Positions 1 to 8,241 of a DNA stretch of 56,315 nucleotides are shown here, piece after piece. The stretch is from an uncultured Bacteroidales bacterium (lineage in GTDB: Bacteria > Bacteroidota > Bacteroidia > Bacteroidales > F082). The translations under genes and the position numbers were made by a program. The stretch is taken from NCBI GenBank assembly GCA_905234765.1, contig CAJOIF010000008.1:1-56315 (forward strand), written 5' to 3'. Under the pieces are notes generated by a model. The model saw only the letters and a list, made by a program, of their open reading frames with translations, did no database searches and was not told where the DNA came from. Within the stretch, counting starts at the first letter, position 1, and each line of letters starts with the position of its first letter.

Positions 1-9
1 AGCCCTTAA

Positions 10-100
10 CCCTCATGGCGGACAGCGATCCGCCATCTCCCAAGCGGGAAGACGACATCCTTCCGCATAAGGGATTGCGGGTCTTCGCCCGCAATGAGGG
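10..100. repeat. Paired-hairpin intergenic repeat element
   Basis: The outer arms CCCTCAT (10-16) and ATGAGGG (94-100) are inverted copies. Inside lie two separate hairpins, TGGCGGA/TCCGCCA (16-22 with 29-35) and ATTGCGGG/CCCGCAAT (74-81 with 88-95). The same plan, inverted ends around inner stems, recurs at 35453-35534 and 54042-54147. It is likely a non-coding dispersed element; function is not evident. Confidence 0.6.
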
Positions 101-257
101 TATAGGAGAGCAGGATAGTCGTCCTTGGTGAAGTCAATCATAAACGACACATTTTTTCTTTTTATTTTTTTAGTGAGTGCCGGTGGCCTGCGGGCTGCCG
201 GCCGTTTTTATTCCCAAATAGTAAACGCCTTTACTGTCACTGCATTTACTTTTTTCC

Positions 258-265
258 TATTTTTG
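258..265 (+). promoter_or_regulatory. Bacteroidota -7 element before cysteate-synthase-like gene
   Basis: TATTTTTG matches the TAnnTTTG -7 consensus of the Bacteroidota primary sigma factor and ends 25 bp before the ATG at 291. A clear -33 TTG is not obvious. Confidence 0.55.
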
Positions 266-290
266 CGCCACAAACCAAAAAAAGAAAAAA

Positions 291-1580
291 ATGACCTTCA
301 CCCCTACCCAATACCGCCTCCAGACCGTCGCCACAGGCCGCGTCTTCAGCGACGATGCCTGGACCTTGGACGACAAACAATGCAGCCAACCGAGCATGGT
401 GCGCCCCGTGTACGAGCAAAAACAGTTCCACGTCAAGGACGGCGACCTCGGCCTCTACCGCTACGCCGACTGGCTGCCTATCAAGCGCATGCTCAACAAC
501 GCCACCGAGCCGATCACCTACAAGAGTGAGGGCTTGGCCCAACGCCTCGGTCTGAACAACCTCTACATCACCTTCAACGGCTGGTGGCCCGAGCGCAACG
601 CCCGCATGACGACCTGCTCGTTCAAGGAGATGGAAGCCTTCTCGGTGTGCGCACGTCTGGGCGAGGAACTCAAGGAGAAGGTCCTGGTGGTGGCCTCGGC
701 GGGCAACACAGCCCGCGCCTTCGCCAAGGTGTGCTCCGACAACGGCATCAAACTGCTGCTTTGTGTGCCGCAAGACAACATCAATGCCTTGTGGTTCGAC
801 AAGCCGCTGAACCCCTGCGTGAAACTCATCACCACCGAGAGCGGCAGCGACTACTTTGACGCCATCAACCTGTCGAACGTGGTCTGCCAGCTGGATGGCT
901 ACCTTGCCGAGGGCGGCGCGAAGAACATCGCCCGCCGCGACGGCATGGGCACCACGATGATGTCGGCCACGACCTTCATCGGCCGCACCCCCGACTTTTA
1001 CTTCCAAGCCGTGGGCAGCGGTACAGGCGCCATCGCCGCTTGGGAAGCCAACCTGCGCTTCATCGGCGACGGGCGCTTCGGCACCCACAAAGCCCGCCTG
1101 ATGGTGTCCCAAAACAAGCCTTTCTTGCCAATGTACAACGCCTGGCGCGCCGACTCGCGCGCCCTCCTGCCCTATGACGCCGACCAAGCCCGCAAGGACG
1201 CCGCGGAGATCTGCGCCCCTGTGCTCTCCAACCGCAAGCCGCCCTACGGTCTTGCCGGAGGCCTCTACGACGCCCTAAAAGATACCCATGGCGACATCTT
1301 CGCCGTCAGCAACGCCGAAGCCAATGCCGCTAAAGCGCTGTTCGAGGAAACCGAGCGCATCGACATCTACCATGCTGCCGCCGTGGCCACGGCCTCATTG
1401 CAGCAGGCCATCGCACAAGGCACGGTGAAGCCTGACGATGTGGTGATGCTCAACATCACGGGCGGCGGCGAGAAACGCTTCCACGCCGAGCATGAGGTGC
1501 ATTACCTCCAGCCTAGCCATGTCTTCGAAATCGGGTTCACTAAAGAAGAGGTGGAGAGGGTGTTGGGGGAGATGAAATGA
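291..1580 (+). CDS. Cysteate synthase-like PLP-dependent enzyme (threonine synthase fold)
   Basis: This 429-residue fold-type II PLP enzyme resembles the cysteate synthase branch of the threonine synthase family, which makes L-cysteate from O-phosphoserine and sulfite. The probable Schiff-base lysine is K112 in TTCSFKEMEA. A phosphate/PLP loop SAGNTARAF lies near residues 135-143, and a glycine loop TGGGEKR lies near the C-terminus. Length fits the family (about 415-430). In methanogens cysteate feeds coenzyme M; in some Bacteroidota it feeds sulfonolipids (capnine type), which is the likelier use here, though no lipid genes are adjacent. The ATG at 291 follows a -7 element. Ordinary threonine synthase is the main alternative, but the SFKEMEA motif in place of the usual SFKDR argues against it. 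Confidence 0.72.
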   Translation: MTFTPTQYRLQTVATGRVFSDDAWTLDDKQCSQPSMVRPVYEQKQFHVKDGDLGLYRYADWLPIKRMLNNATEPITYKSEGLAQRLGLNNLYITFNGWWPERNARMTTCSFKEMEAFSVCARLGEELKEKVLVVASAGNTARAFAKVCSDNGIKLLLCVPQDNINALWFDKPLNPCVKLITTESGSDYFDAINLSNVVCQLDGYLAEGGAKNIARRDGMGTTMMSATTFIGRTPDFYFQAVGSGTGAIAAWEANLRFIGDGRFGTHKARLMVSQNKPFLPMYNAWRADSRALLPYDADQARKDAAEICAPVLSNRKPPYGLAGGLYDALKDTHGDIFAVSNAEANAAKALFEETERIDIYHAAAVATASLQQAIAQGTVKPDDVVMLNITGGGEKRFHAEHEVHYLQPSHVFEIGFTKEEVERVLGEMK

Positions 1581-1636
1581 TTTTTGTAAAGAAGTTTGTT
1601 TTGACTCAGATGCCCTTCGGGGTGGAGGTGTTTTGA

Positions 1637-1800
1637 CTCCCCCGCCCTTCGGGCACCCCCTCAAGAGGGGGACGCCTACCGGACGCTGCCCGAAGCTGTG
1701 CTACGCTTGCATCGGGTTAAGGTAGCCTCGCCCCTTCAGGGCTTTGCTCCAGCGCCGCCTTGCGCTTCCCCCTTTTAAGGGAGGCAGGGGGGATTCCTTG
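1637..1800. repeat. C/G-rich hairpin repeat cluster downstream of the first gene
   Basis: The stretch contains GCCC-TTC-GGGC and CCCCCTC-AAG-AGGGGG stems, then a TCGCCCCTTCAGGGCTTTGC segment and a CCCCCTTTTAAGGG segment. The reverse complement of the first part recurs at 38069-38106, and a near copy of the TCGCCC(T/C)TTCAGGGCTTTGC segment recurs near 31045. No gene is visible between 1581 and 1830. It could act as a transcript end, but it lacks a terminal T-run. Confidence 0.6.
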
Positions 1801-1830
1801 ACCCCTTGACCACAAAAAAAAATACACAGA

Positions 1831-2286
1831 TTAAGTTTGCATATCCTTTCTTTCCCTGATTATCTCGCATTGATTCCCAATGAATGCAGCCACAGCATCA
1901 GCATCTTTGCGCACATCACCATCAATTACGCGAATAATCTCCAATCCGATGGCTCTCATCTGACGGTCGCGTTCCTGGTCCTTTTCGTACGCTTCATGAG
2001 AGAAATGGGATGCCCCATCAATCTCTACCACAAGCCCCAATTCTTTGCAGTAAAAGTCTGCTATATAGTTCAATATGGGTTTTTGCCTATTGAAAGCAAA
2101 TCCAGTTTGTTTTGCTTTCAACCTTTTCCATAGCATGGCCTCCGATTTCTCTCCATATCCTCTCATGCTTCGGCTGAACTCTTTCAGGCGAGGGTTGTAA
2201 GGGAGGTGGTTTTTGCTGAATAGCAGTCCTGCGGGATTGATGCCGTGTTGTAGTAGGTAATCTGGGGTTATGTCTTCGATACGCAT
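1831..2286 (-). CDS. DUF559 (VSR-like endonuclease fold) protein
   Basis: This 151-residue protein matches the DUF559 family, which shares the fold of very-short-patch-repair (Vsr) and restriction-type endonucleases. The core is visible: an E-x-x-LWxxL-like helix (SEAMLWKRLKAKQTGFAFNRQ, roughly residues 47-67), then YIADFYCKELGLVVEIDGASH with the acidic D and E-x-D residues typical of the catalytic strand, then IIRVIDGDV. The protein is soluble with no signal peptide. It stands alone between a repeat region and a T9SS gene. Family members are often stand-alone and their substrates are unknown, so a DNA-nicking role is inferred from the fold only. Confidence 0.75.
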   Translation of the reverse strand: MRIEDITPDYLLQHGINPAGLLFSKNHLPYNPRLKEFSRSMRGYGEKSEAMLWKRLKAKQTGFAFNRQKPILNYIADFYCKELGLVVEIDGASHFSHEAYEKDQERDRQMRAIGLEIIRVIDGDVRKDADAVAAFIGNQCEIIRERKDMQT

Positions 2287-2317
2287 GGGAATTGTGTGCT
2301 AAATAAACCGTATAGCA

Positions 2318-3415
2318 TCACCGCTTTATCAAAGACCGTCTAACAAGACCTTCTTTGTGCTCGGCAACGATGATGTAGCCGCCACTATCTAAGCCTTCTA
2401 GGAGTATTCTTGTCTGGTTGTTTTCAACGGGGATGCACATCACCATTCTTCCTGTCCAATCATAGACGGTTACCTGTTTCACCCCCTCCCCAGCAACCAT
2501 TACATAATCCTCTGCAGGATTCGGAAACACATTGATTTCCACTGGATTGCTTTCATACATGCCGTCAGGGTTGAGTGGCGTCACCCAGAAGGTGACCATG
2601 GCCGTGTTGCAGTTGCAAGGGATAGTCATTTGGATGTCAAGCCAAGCCACCGTGCCAGGCTCGATTTCGGGGCGCAGCGTGGCCGTCATGGTCACTTCGA
2701 CGATTTCATCGGATTCGGTGTGAATCGTCATGCCCGTGGCGCCGTTACAGGTGCAGGTGAAGTTGGTGAAGAACTCGTTGGACGGGTGCATGGTGACATC
2801 CACGGGGTCATAGCCTGTATTGTGGACGAGGTAATGGAAGGTGGCTTGTGTGCCAGGATACATGGCCGTGTCGCCAGTGATAGGCTCAGCGACGAAAGTG
2901 TATTGCTCCACCATATCGACTTCCACATCGTCGATAGTGAGACAGTTGCCACGGCTGCCCGACAATGCGCGGATGGCAAAATACTGGCAGTCAAGGGGAA
3001 TAGTCTCCACATACACCGACACTTTTTCGTACTCGCCGCCAGAAACCGTGGTGGACATGAACTGCGTGTGCATGTGCTCGGGGTCGGGGGCTGAACCCGT
3101 CCAAATCTCGATTTGCACCTCGCCGTCGCTGATGGCCCACAGCGTGAAGCGGTATCTCATGCTTTGGATGAGGTACATGGGCATGAACATCCACGCGTCG
3201 TCGGCATCGCTGAAAGCATACCAATTGCCCGTATGCGGAATGCGGTTGTGGTCTTTTTCGAGATAGCCGCAAAGCCAGCTGTTGTCGTCGCAAACCCAGC
3301 CGACGGGGCTTTCGAAGTCATGGTTGGCATATTCAAAGCCTTCGGTGAGCAGGTTGCCGGCAAAGGAAACGGTCGCCACGAGGCAAGCCAAAAGAAGAAG
3401 GAAAGTCTTTTTCAT
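2318..3415 (-). CDS. Secreted T9SS type A cargo protein
   Basis: This 365-residue protein has a clear Sec signal peptide (residues 1-19, ending SFA). Its first half, with the EGFEYANHDF...GWVCDDNSWLCG pattern, resembles a choice-of-anchor-J/MAM-like jelly-roll module. The middle is a beta-sandwich-like region (VHNTGYDPVDVTM). Residues about 290-365 form a T9SS type A sorting domain: NVFPNPAEDYVMV, then VTVYDWTGRMV, ending in a basic tail (RRSLIKR). The protein is expected to cross the outer membrane by T9SS and remain surface-attached or be released. No catalytic motif was recognised. It is transcribed from a TATTTTTG element at 3439-3446. Confidence 0.8.
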   Translation of the reverse strand: MKKTFLLLLACLVATVSFAGNLLTEGFEYANHDFESPVGWVCDDNSWLCGYLEKDHNRIPHTGNWYAFSDADDAWMFMPMYLIQSMRYRFTLWAISDGEVQIEIWTGSAPDPEHMHTQFMSTTVSGGEYEKVSVYVETIPLDCQYFAIRALSGSRGNCLTIDDVEVDMVEQYTFVAEPITGDTAMYPGTQATFHYLVHNTGYDPVDVTMHPSNEFFTNFTCTCNGATGMTIHTESDEIVEVTMTATLRPEIEPGTVAWLDIQMTIPCNCNTAMVTFWVTPLNPDGMYESNPVEINVFPNPAEDYVMVAGEGVKQVTVYDWTGRMVMCIPVENNQTRILLEGLDSGGYIIVAEHKEGLVRRSLIKR

Positions 3416-3438
3416 GGTTTTGGGGGTGTTTATGGCAG

Positions 3439-3446
3439 CAAAAATA
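3439..3446 (-). promoter_or_regulatory. -7 element for the T9SS cargo gene
   Basis: CAAAAATA on the plus strand reads TATTTTTG on the minus strand, 24 bp upstream of the ATG at 3415. It diverges from the promoter at 3541-3548. Confidence 0.5.
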
Positions 3447-3540
3447 TGGTTTTCTATGGAAATAGGTCGTTTTTTCGAGAAAAACAGTCACTTTTGGATA
3501 AAAAAATGCTTTTATCCTGTAAAACTTATGGAGAAAATAG

Positions 3541-3548
3541 TATTTTTG
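3541..3548 (+). promoter_or_regulatory. -7 element for the first AAA ATPase gene
   Basis: TATTTTTG matches the TAnnTTTG consensus. Transcription would begin about 7 bp downstream, inside or next to the 14-bp palindromic repeats at 3550-3591. Confidence 0.6.
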
Positions 3549-3549
3549 C

Positions 3550-3591
3550 AGCGAAATTTTCGCGACGAAATTTTCGCGACGAAATTTTCGC
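3550..3591. repeat. Three tandem 14-bp palindromic repeats (operator candidate)
   Basis: Units at 3550-3563, 3564-3577 and 3578-3591 each carry the palindromic core CGAAATTTTCG; units two and three are identical (GACGAAATTTTCGC) and unit one differs in its first two bases. The block starts immediately after the -7 element and ends 38 bp before the ATG, where a bound regulator would block transcription initiation. This is inference from position and symmetry. Confidence 0.7.
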
Positions 3592-3629
3592 GTTTTTAGA
3601 ATGTTATATATGTCCAAAATCGAGTAAAA

Positions 3630-4754
3630 ATGGCAAATAAATCACAGGAAATCAATCCATTTTCGGTACTTGCCTACCTTGGCGAAGACTACTTCTGCGA
3701 CCGTGAAAACGAGACAAAAGAGCTATTGGATGCCCGAAAAAATGGTCGAAATGTAACCCTTTTAAGCCCAAGAAGGATGGGGAAAACGGGCTTGATTAAG
3801 CATGTTTTTGCGCAATTGAACCCCAAAGAGGTCATTTGCCTTTATGTCGATTTGGACCAAACTACTTGCCTCGCCGACATGGTGAGAGCCTTCGGTGAGG
3901 TGGTGATGAAAAAAATAGGAGTGCCTTCGGAGCGTGTTTGGAAGGAAATATTGGCTTGGTTCAAGTCGTTTCGTCCCGTCATGACCGCCGACCCCGCCAC
4001 GGGAGCACCGCAAATCGGCCTCGACGTGCAGCCTACGACGGCAGAAGCTTCATTGGGTGAGTTATTCGGTTGGTTGGAGAAGTCGAAACTACCTTGTTAC
4101 GTCGCATTTGATGAGTTTCAGGTCATCACCGACTATCCCGAGCCGAAGATGGAGGCCTTGTTGCGCAGCCACATTCAGCATCTCACCAATGTCAATTTCA
4201 TCTTCGCGGGCAGCCAAAAGCACCTGATGACCGAAATGTTCATGGCGGCCAACCGTCCGTTTTTCCAAAGCACACAGATGTTTCCGTTGTATGAAATCCC
4301 CGAAGATGCTTATTTCGACTTCGCTCAACGCCACTTTGAGCGGCACAAGCAAACGATGCCGCGAGAGACTTTCCACCAGTTGTACACGACCGTTTACGGC
4401 CACACTTGGTACATCCAATGCGTCCTCAACCGGCTTCACCAATATGGTATACGCCAAATTGACGACCAAGTTTTGACTTCGGCCATCAACAACATCCTAA
4501 CAGAATACAAGGAGTCTTTCAGGACTTATTGCAAACTGCTTACTTCCAACCAGTTGGCACTTATCAAAGCCATTGCACATGAAGGCAAAGTAAAAGAAAT
4601 CGGAAGTCAGGAGTTCTTGCAAAAGTACCAGCCAGGGCCTGCCAGCACGGTAAGAAGCGCCCTCCGTGTCCTCATCGACAAGGAATTGGTTGCAGAAGAC
4701 GAGGACGGCTACAGCGTTTATGACCGATTTTTCGGGCTTTGGTTGAGGCAATAA
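3630..4754 (+). CDS. AAA ATPase (COG1672/ATPase_2-type) with C-terminal winged helix
   Basis: This 374-residue P-loop ATPase is of the archaeal-type ATPase_2 (PF01637) group. The Walker A-like loop is SPRRMGKTG (46-54); Walker B is CYVAFDEFQVI with D161/E162; a sensor-like FIFAGSQKHL follows. The last ~80 residues (GPASTVRSALRVLIDKELVAEDEDGYSVYD) look like a winged helix. No signal peptide is present. Family members are multicopy in Bacteroidales and poorly understood. A close paralog lies at 7073-8209 across fusA, sharing YFCDRE.ET near the N-terminus and RRMGKT. The leader contains three palindromic repeats, suggesting tight, perhaps autogenous, control. Confidence 0.8.
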   Translation: MANKSQEINPFSVLAYLGEDYFCDRENETKELLDARKNGRNVTLLSPRRMGKTGLIKHVFAQLNPKEVICLYVDLDQTTCLADMVRAFGEVVMKKIGVPSERVWKEILAWFKSFRPVMTADPATGAPQIGLDVQPTTAEASLGELFGWLEKSKLPCYVAFDEFQVITDYPEPKMEALLRSHIQHLTNVNFIFAGSQKHLMTEMFMAANRPFFQSTQMFPLYEIPEDAYFDFAQRHFERHKQTMPRETFHQLYTTVYGHTWYIQCVLNRLHQYGIRQIDDQVLTSAINNILTEYKESFRTYCKLLTSNQLALIKAIAHEGKVKEIGSQEFLQKYQPGPASTVRSALRVLIDKELVAEDEDGYSVYDRFFGLWLRQ

Positions 4755-4804
4755 AAAAGCCAGAACCTTTTGGTGGATCTAGCTTCAATGTTTTGTCTTG
4801 TCGC

Positions 4805-6877
4805 TTATTCTTTCGCGTTTCTTTCCTTCACAATCTCCTCCTGCTTGTCCTTCGGCGTCGGCATGTACTGGTGGAACTCCATCGAGTAGTTAGCGCGGCC
4901 CGAGGTGAGGTTGCGCAGGGCGGTGGCATAGCCGAACATCTCCATCAGCGGGACGAAGGCATCCAACTTCTGCGAGCCCTTGCGGAAACGCCTCATCGCC
5001 TCGATGCGGCCACGGCGCTTGTTGACGTCGCCCGTCACATTGCCGATGTAGTCGTCAGGCGTGTTGATCTCCACCTTCATCACAGGCTCAAGCAGCACGG
5101 GGCTGGCTTTCATAAAGGCCTGCTTGAAGCACATCTGGGCGCAGAGCTGGAAGGCCATATCGCTGGAGTCGACGGGGTGCGAGCTGCCGTCCACAAGAAC
5201 ACACTTCACATCGACGACGGGATAACCCGCGAAAGGACCTTTGTTCATGGCCGCAGCCAGACCCTTCTGTACCGAGGGGATGTACTCCTTCGGGATGACG
5301 CCGCCCTTGGTGATGTCGACAAACTCGAATCCGCCGCCTGGGTTAGGCTCGAAGCGGATGACGGTGTGGGCAAATTGGCCCTTGCCACCGCTCTGCTTGG
5401 CGTACTTGTAGTTGCACTCGAACGGCGTGGTGATGGTTTCGCGGAACGACACCGAAGGCGCACCCACCGTGACCGGCACCTTGAACTCTTCCTTCAGGCG
5501 GTCGACGATGATCTCCAAGTGGAGTTCTCCCATGCCTGCGATGATGGTCTCTTCCGTTTCCTCGTCGAAATGTGCGTGGAACGATGGGTCTTCGTTGCAG
5601 AGCTTGGCCAAGGCCTCGCTCAACTTGCTGCGGTTCTTCTTGTCGTCCAGGTTGACCTTCATCTCGATAACCGCAGGCGGTATATTGATGGATTCCAATA
5701 AGATAGGCTGCTTGTCCTCCTCGCAGAGGGTGTCGCCCGTCTTGGTGTATTTCATGCCCACGAGGGCGACAATCTCGCCCGCACCAGCCTCAGTGATCTC
5801 CTCACGCTCCTTCGCCTTGATGCGGAAGATACGGCCCACACGCTCGCTTTTCATCTTGTTGGTGTTGTAGACACTCATGCCGTTCACCAACTTGCCGCTG
5901 AAAATACGGATGAAGGTCTGCTGGCCCACATACGGGTCGTTGATGAGTTTGAAGGCCAAGGCCGCAAAAGGCTCATTCTCAGAGGGGTTGCGCTGGTAGG
6001 TCTTCTCCTCGTTGGCGGGGTCGTGCGCGATGACGGCGCCCAGGTCGTTGGGTGAAGGCAAGTAATCCACGATGGCGTCCAACAAGAGTTGGATACCTTT
6101 ATTTTTATAGGCAGCGCCGCAGAGCACCGGCACCATCATCAGTTTGATGGTGGCCTTGCGGATGGCGGCCATCAGCTTGTCGGTGGGGATTTCTTGGTCG
6201 TCGAGGTAGAGCTCGGCAATCTCGTCGTCGAGGTCGGCGACCTTCTCGATGAGGTTGCGACGGGCTTCCTGCGCCTGCTCCATCATGTGTTCGGGAATGG
6301 GGCCGACGATACGTTCCTTCTCGATAAAGCGCACCGAGTTCATCTGCACCAAGTCCACCATGCCCTCGAAATCAGACTCTGCTCCGATGGGCAGATGCAG
6401 CGGCACAGCATTGGCACCCAGGTATTTATGCATCTGGTTGACCACCTCTTGGAAGTCGGCACCCGTGCGGTCCATCTTGTTGACGAAAGCGATGCGAGGC
6501 ACACGGTATTTGTCGGCTTGGTTCCACACCGTCTCCGATTGCGGCTCGACGCCACCCACAGCGCAGAATACCGCCACCATGCCATCGATAACACGCAGCG
6601 AACGTTCCACCTCGACGGTGAAGTCTACGTGGCCGGGAGTGTCAATCAGGTTAATCTGATAGCCGTTCCAATGTGCCGTGATGGCCGCCGAAGCGATGGT
6701 GATGCCGCGCTCCTGCTCCTGTTTCATGAAGTCCATGGTGGCTTGGCCGTCGTGCGTCTCGCCCACCTTACGGTTGACGCCCGTGAAGAACAGGATGCGT
6801 TCCGAAACCGTAGTCTTTCCAGCATCGATATGCGCAGCAATACCGATGTTTCTCAATTTTGAAATGTTTAAACTCAT
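4805..6877 (-). CDS. fusA: Translation elongation factor G
   Basis: This 690-residue translocase GTPase moves tRNA and mRNA through the ribosome. The motifs are intact: P-loop AHIDAGKTT, switch-I region [10 protein letters not shown]3 DTPGH, G4 NKMD, and the domain [20 protein letters not shown] segments. Length is normal for bacterial EF-G. It is not beside rpsL/rpsG/tuf as in the classical str operon but sits alone between two AAA ATPase genes. The residues after switch I ([10 protein letters not shown]) differ from the usual SAATT form, so it may be a second EF-G paralog. It is clearly unlike the GTPase-deficient Bacteroides EF-G2, because all GTP-binding motifs are present. The ATG at 6877 follows a good promoter. 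Confidence 0.93.
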   Translation of the reverse strand: MSLNISKLRNIGIAAHIDAGKTTVSERILFFTGVNRKVGETHDGQATMDFMKQEQERGITIASAAITAHWNGYQINLIDTPGHVDFTVEVERSLRVIDGMVAVFCAVGGVEPQSETVWNQADKYRVPRIAFVNKMDRTGADFQEVVNQMHKYLGANAVPLHLPIGAESDFEGMVDLVQMNSVRFIEKERIVGPIPEHMMEQAQEARRNLIEKVADLDDEIAELYLDDQEIPTDKLMAAIRKATIKLMMVPVLCGAAYKNKGIQLLLDAIVDYLPSPNDLGAVIAHDPANEEKTYQRNPSENEPFAALAFKLINDPYVGQQTFIRIFSGKLVNGMSVYNTNKMKSERVGRIFRIKAKEREEITEAGAGEIVALVGMKYTKTGDTLCEEDKQPILLESINIPPAVIEMKVNLDDKKNRSKLSEALAKLCNEDPSFHAHFDEETEETIIAGMGELHLEIIVDRLKEEFKVPVTVGAPSVSFRETITTPFECNYKYAKQSGGKGQFAHTVIRFEPNPGGGFEFVDITKGGVIPKEYIPSVQKGLAAAMNKGPFAGYPVVDVKCVLVDGSSHPVDSSDMAFQLCAQMCFKQAFMKASPVLLEPVMKVEINTPDDYIGNVTGDVNKRRGRIEAMRRFRKGSQKLDAFVPLMEMFGYATALRNLTSGRANYSMEFHQYMPTPKDKQEEIVKERNAKE

Positions 6878-6934
6878 TATTTTATGTTGATTTTCAATTC
6901 TTTACAAAAAGAAATCGGTCATTCGATTCGGAAG

Positions 6935-6942
6935 CAAAGGTA
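6935..6942 (-). promoter_or_regulatory. -7 element for fusA
   Basis: On the minus strand this reads TACCTTTG, with a TTG about 19 bases upstream of it (6962-6964 region), giving a near-consensus Bacteroidota promoter. The start codon is about 58 bp downstream. Confidence 0.55.
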
Positions 6943-7001
6943 CGGAAAAGTTTTGGAATGGCAATTTGTCAAAAGAATTCAACTGTTCAATTCTTGTTTA
7001 A

Positions 7002-7034
7002 ATTATAGAATTTCTATAATAGGATTTCTATAAT
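7002..7034. promoter_or_regulatory. Palindromic operator candidate with third half-site
   Basis: ATTATAGAA (7002-7010) and TTCTATAAT (7012-7020) form a perfect 9-bp inverted repeat around one base. A third copy of TTCTATAAT lies at 7026-7034. The cluster sits just upstream of the -7 element at 7047-7054, where a -33-region repressor or activator would bind. It is unlike the repeats before the first AAA gene. Confidence 0.65.
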
Positions 7035-7046
7035 TGAAAATTTTTG

Positions 7047-7054
7047 TACTTTTG
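7047..7054 (+). promoter_or_regulatory. -7 element for the second AAA ATPase gene
   Basis: TACTTTTG matches TAnnTTTG and ends 18 bp before the ATG at 7073, so the mRNA would have a very short leader. Confidence 0.6.
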
Positions 7055-7072
7055 CCCCAAAATTGAAATGTT

Positions 7073-8209
7073 ATGACGAATCCGTTCTTCATTGCTGGCA
7101 TCATCCCGGAACCCTATTTCTGCGACCGAGAGAAAGAGACACAACAGCTTGTCCGCATCATCGAGAACAAAGCCCATATCCTGTTGACCTCAGCAAGGAG
7201 AATGGGAAAAACGCAGCTTATCTACCATGTGTATGAACAACCTGCCATCAAAACGGCTTTCCACACCTTCTATGTTGACATTTTCCCCACCACAAGCCTT
7301 CATGAGATGGTACTTTTTCTCAGCAAGGAAATCTATTCAGAATTGGTTCCGAAAGGAAAAAAAGCCTTGAGATTCTTCCTCAACACCATCAAGTCACTGA
7401 CAGGCAGTCTGGGCTACGACCCTGTGACAGGCACACCTTCATTTGATGTCAAGTTAGGCGATATTCATAATCCAGAGCTTACTCTCCAAGAAATCTTCAA
7501 TTATTTAGAAAAGGCCGACAAGCCCTGCATTTTCGCCATTGATGAGTTTCAGCAGATTACCAATTACCCTGAAAAAAACGTGGAAGCCCTGCTCCGCACT
7601 TATATCCAACGCATGAACAATTGCCTGTTCATCTTTGCGGGCAGCAACCGCCATATCCTCGAAAACATGTTCAACTCCACCGCAAGACCTTTTTACAACA
7701 GCACGGAGCAATTCCATTTGGAAAGGATACCCAAGGAGGTATACACAAGCTTTGCCATACAACAAATTAGTGATGCAGGAAGGACGATTACCCCTGAAGC
7801 CGCGAGCCTCGCTTACGACCTGTTTGAGGGACACACCTATTATGTCCACCATATCCTTCATAACGCTTTTGCCAACTCAAATTCTCAAAAGGCGATAAAC
7901 GAGGAGGACATCAGGAATACTTTGGATGAATTATTGGAAGCACGGGGACGTTCATTCTCAAACATTATGAACAAACTCAATTACAAGCAAAAGGAAACGC
8001 TTGTTGCCATAGCCAAAGAAGGAAAAGCCAGCGGCGTGACCTCTGTGGCTTTTGTCAAGAAGCACGCTCTCAGGTCAGCAAGTTCGGTTCAATATGCTAT
8101 ATCCACATTATTGGAAGACCAATTACTGACCTACGAGGACGACGGCAGAACAAAAATCTATTCCGTCGCCGACCGTTTCTTGGGGTATTGGATAAGGAAA
8201 AACTATTGA
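7073..8209 (+). CDS. AAA ATPase, paralog of the gene at 3630
   Basis: This 378-residue protein has the same plan as its neighbour across fusA: an N-terminal YFCDREKET segment, Walker A-like SARRMGKT (40-47), Walker B IFAIDEFQQIT, FIFAGSNRHIL, and a C-terminal winged-helix-like region (SASSVQYAISTLLEDQLLTYEDDG). It is cytoplasmic by appearance. Its codon use and base composition are more AT-rich than those of the first copy, suggesting old divergence or separate acquisition rather than recent duplication. Function is unknown. It converges with the sialidase gene, whose stop is only 32 bp away. Confidence 0.8.
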   Translation: MTNPFFIAGIIPEPYFCDREKETQQLVRIIENKAHILLTSARRMGKTQLIYHVYEQPAIKTAFHTFYVDIFPTTSLHEMVLFLSKEIYSELVPKGKKALRFFLNTIKSLTGSLGYDPVTGTPSFDVKLGDIHNPELTLQEIFNYLEKADKPCIFAIDEFQQITNYPEKNVEALLRTYIQRMNNCLFIFAGSNRHILENMFNSTARPFYNSTEQFHLERIPKEVYTSFAIQQISDAGRTITPEAASLAYDLFEGHTYYVHHILHNAFANSNSQKAINEEDIRNTLDELLEARGRSFSNIMNKLNYKQKETLVAIAKEGKASGVTSVAFVKKHALRSASSVQYAISTLLEDQLLTYEDDGRTKIYSVADRFLGYWIRKNY

Positions 8210-8241
8210 AGGAGTTCGCAAGTGAGCTAGAAACTCCACAT

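Larger units (their letters stand above)
1..290. other. Intergenic region with paired-hairpin element and promoter
   Basis: There is no credible gene here. Positions 10-100 form a paired-hairpin repeat, listed separately. The remainder is AT-rich leader with a TAnnTTTG element at 258-265 just before the first gene. A 134-codon open frame starting at 125 overlaps that gene in another frame and has no protein-like composition. Confidence 0.6.

Noticed and set aside
125..529. 134-codon open frame at the left edge
   Set aside because: Its second half overlaps the first gene in another frame and translates to arginine/histidine/proline-rich nonsense.
246..1187. 313-codon open frame on the minus strand
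   Set aside because: It is antisense to the cysteate-synthase-like gene and shows low-complexity V/G/A/H composition.
3550..3591. Possible short CRISPR array
   Set aside because: The 14-bp units are directly adjacent with no spacers, and no cas genes are present.
4739..5701. 320-codon open frame on the plus strand
   Set aside because: It is antisense to fusA, whose motifs are all intact.
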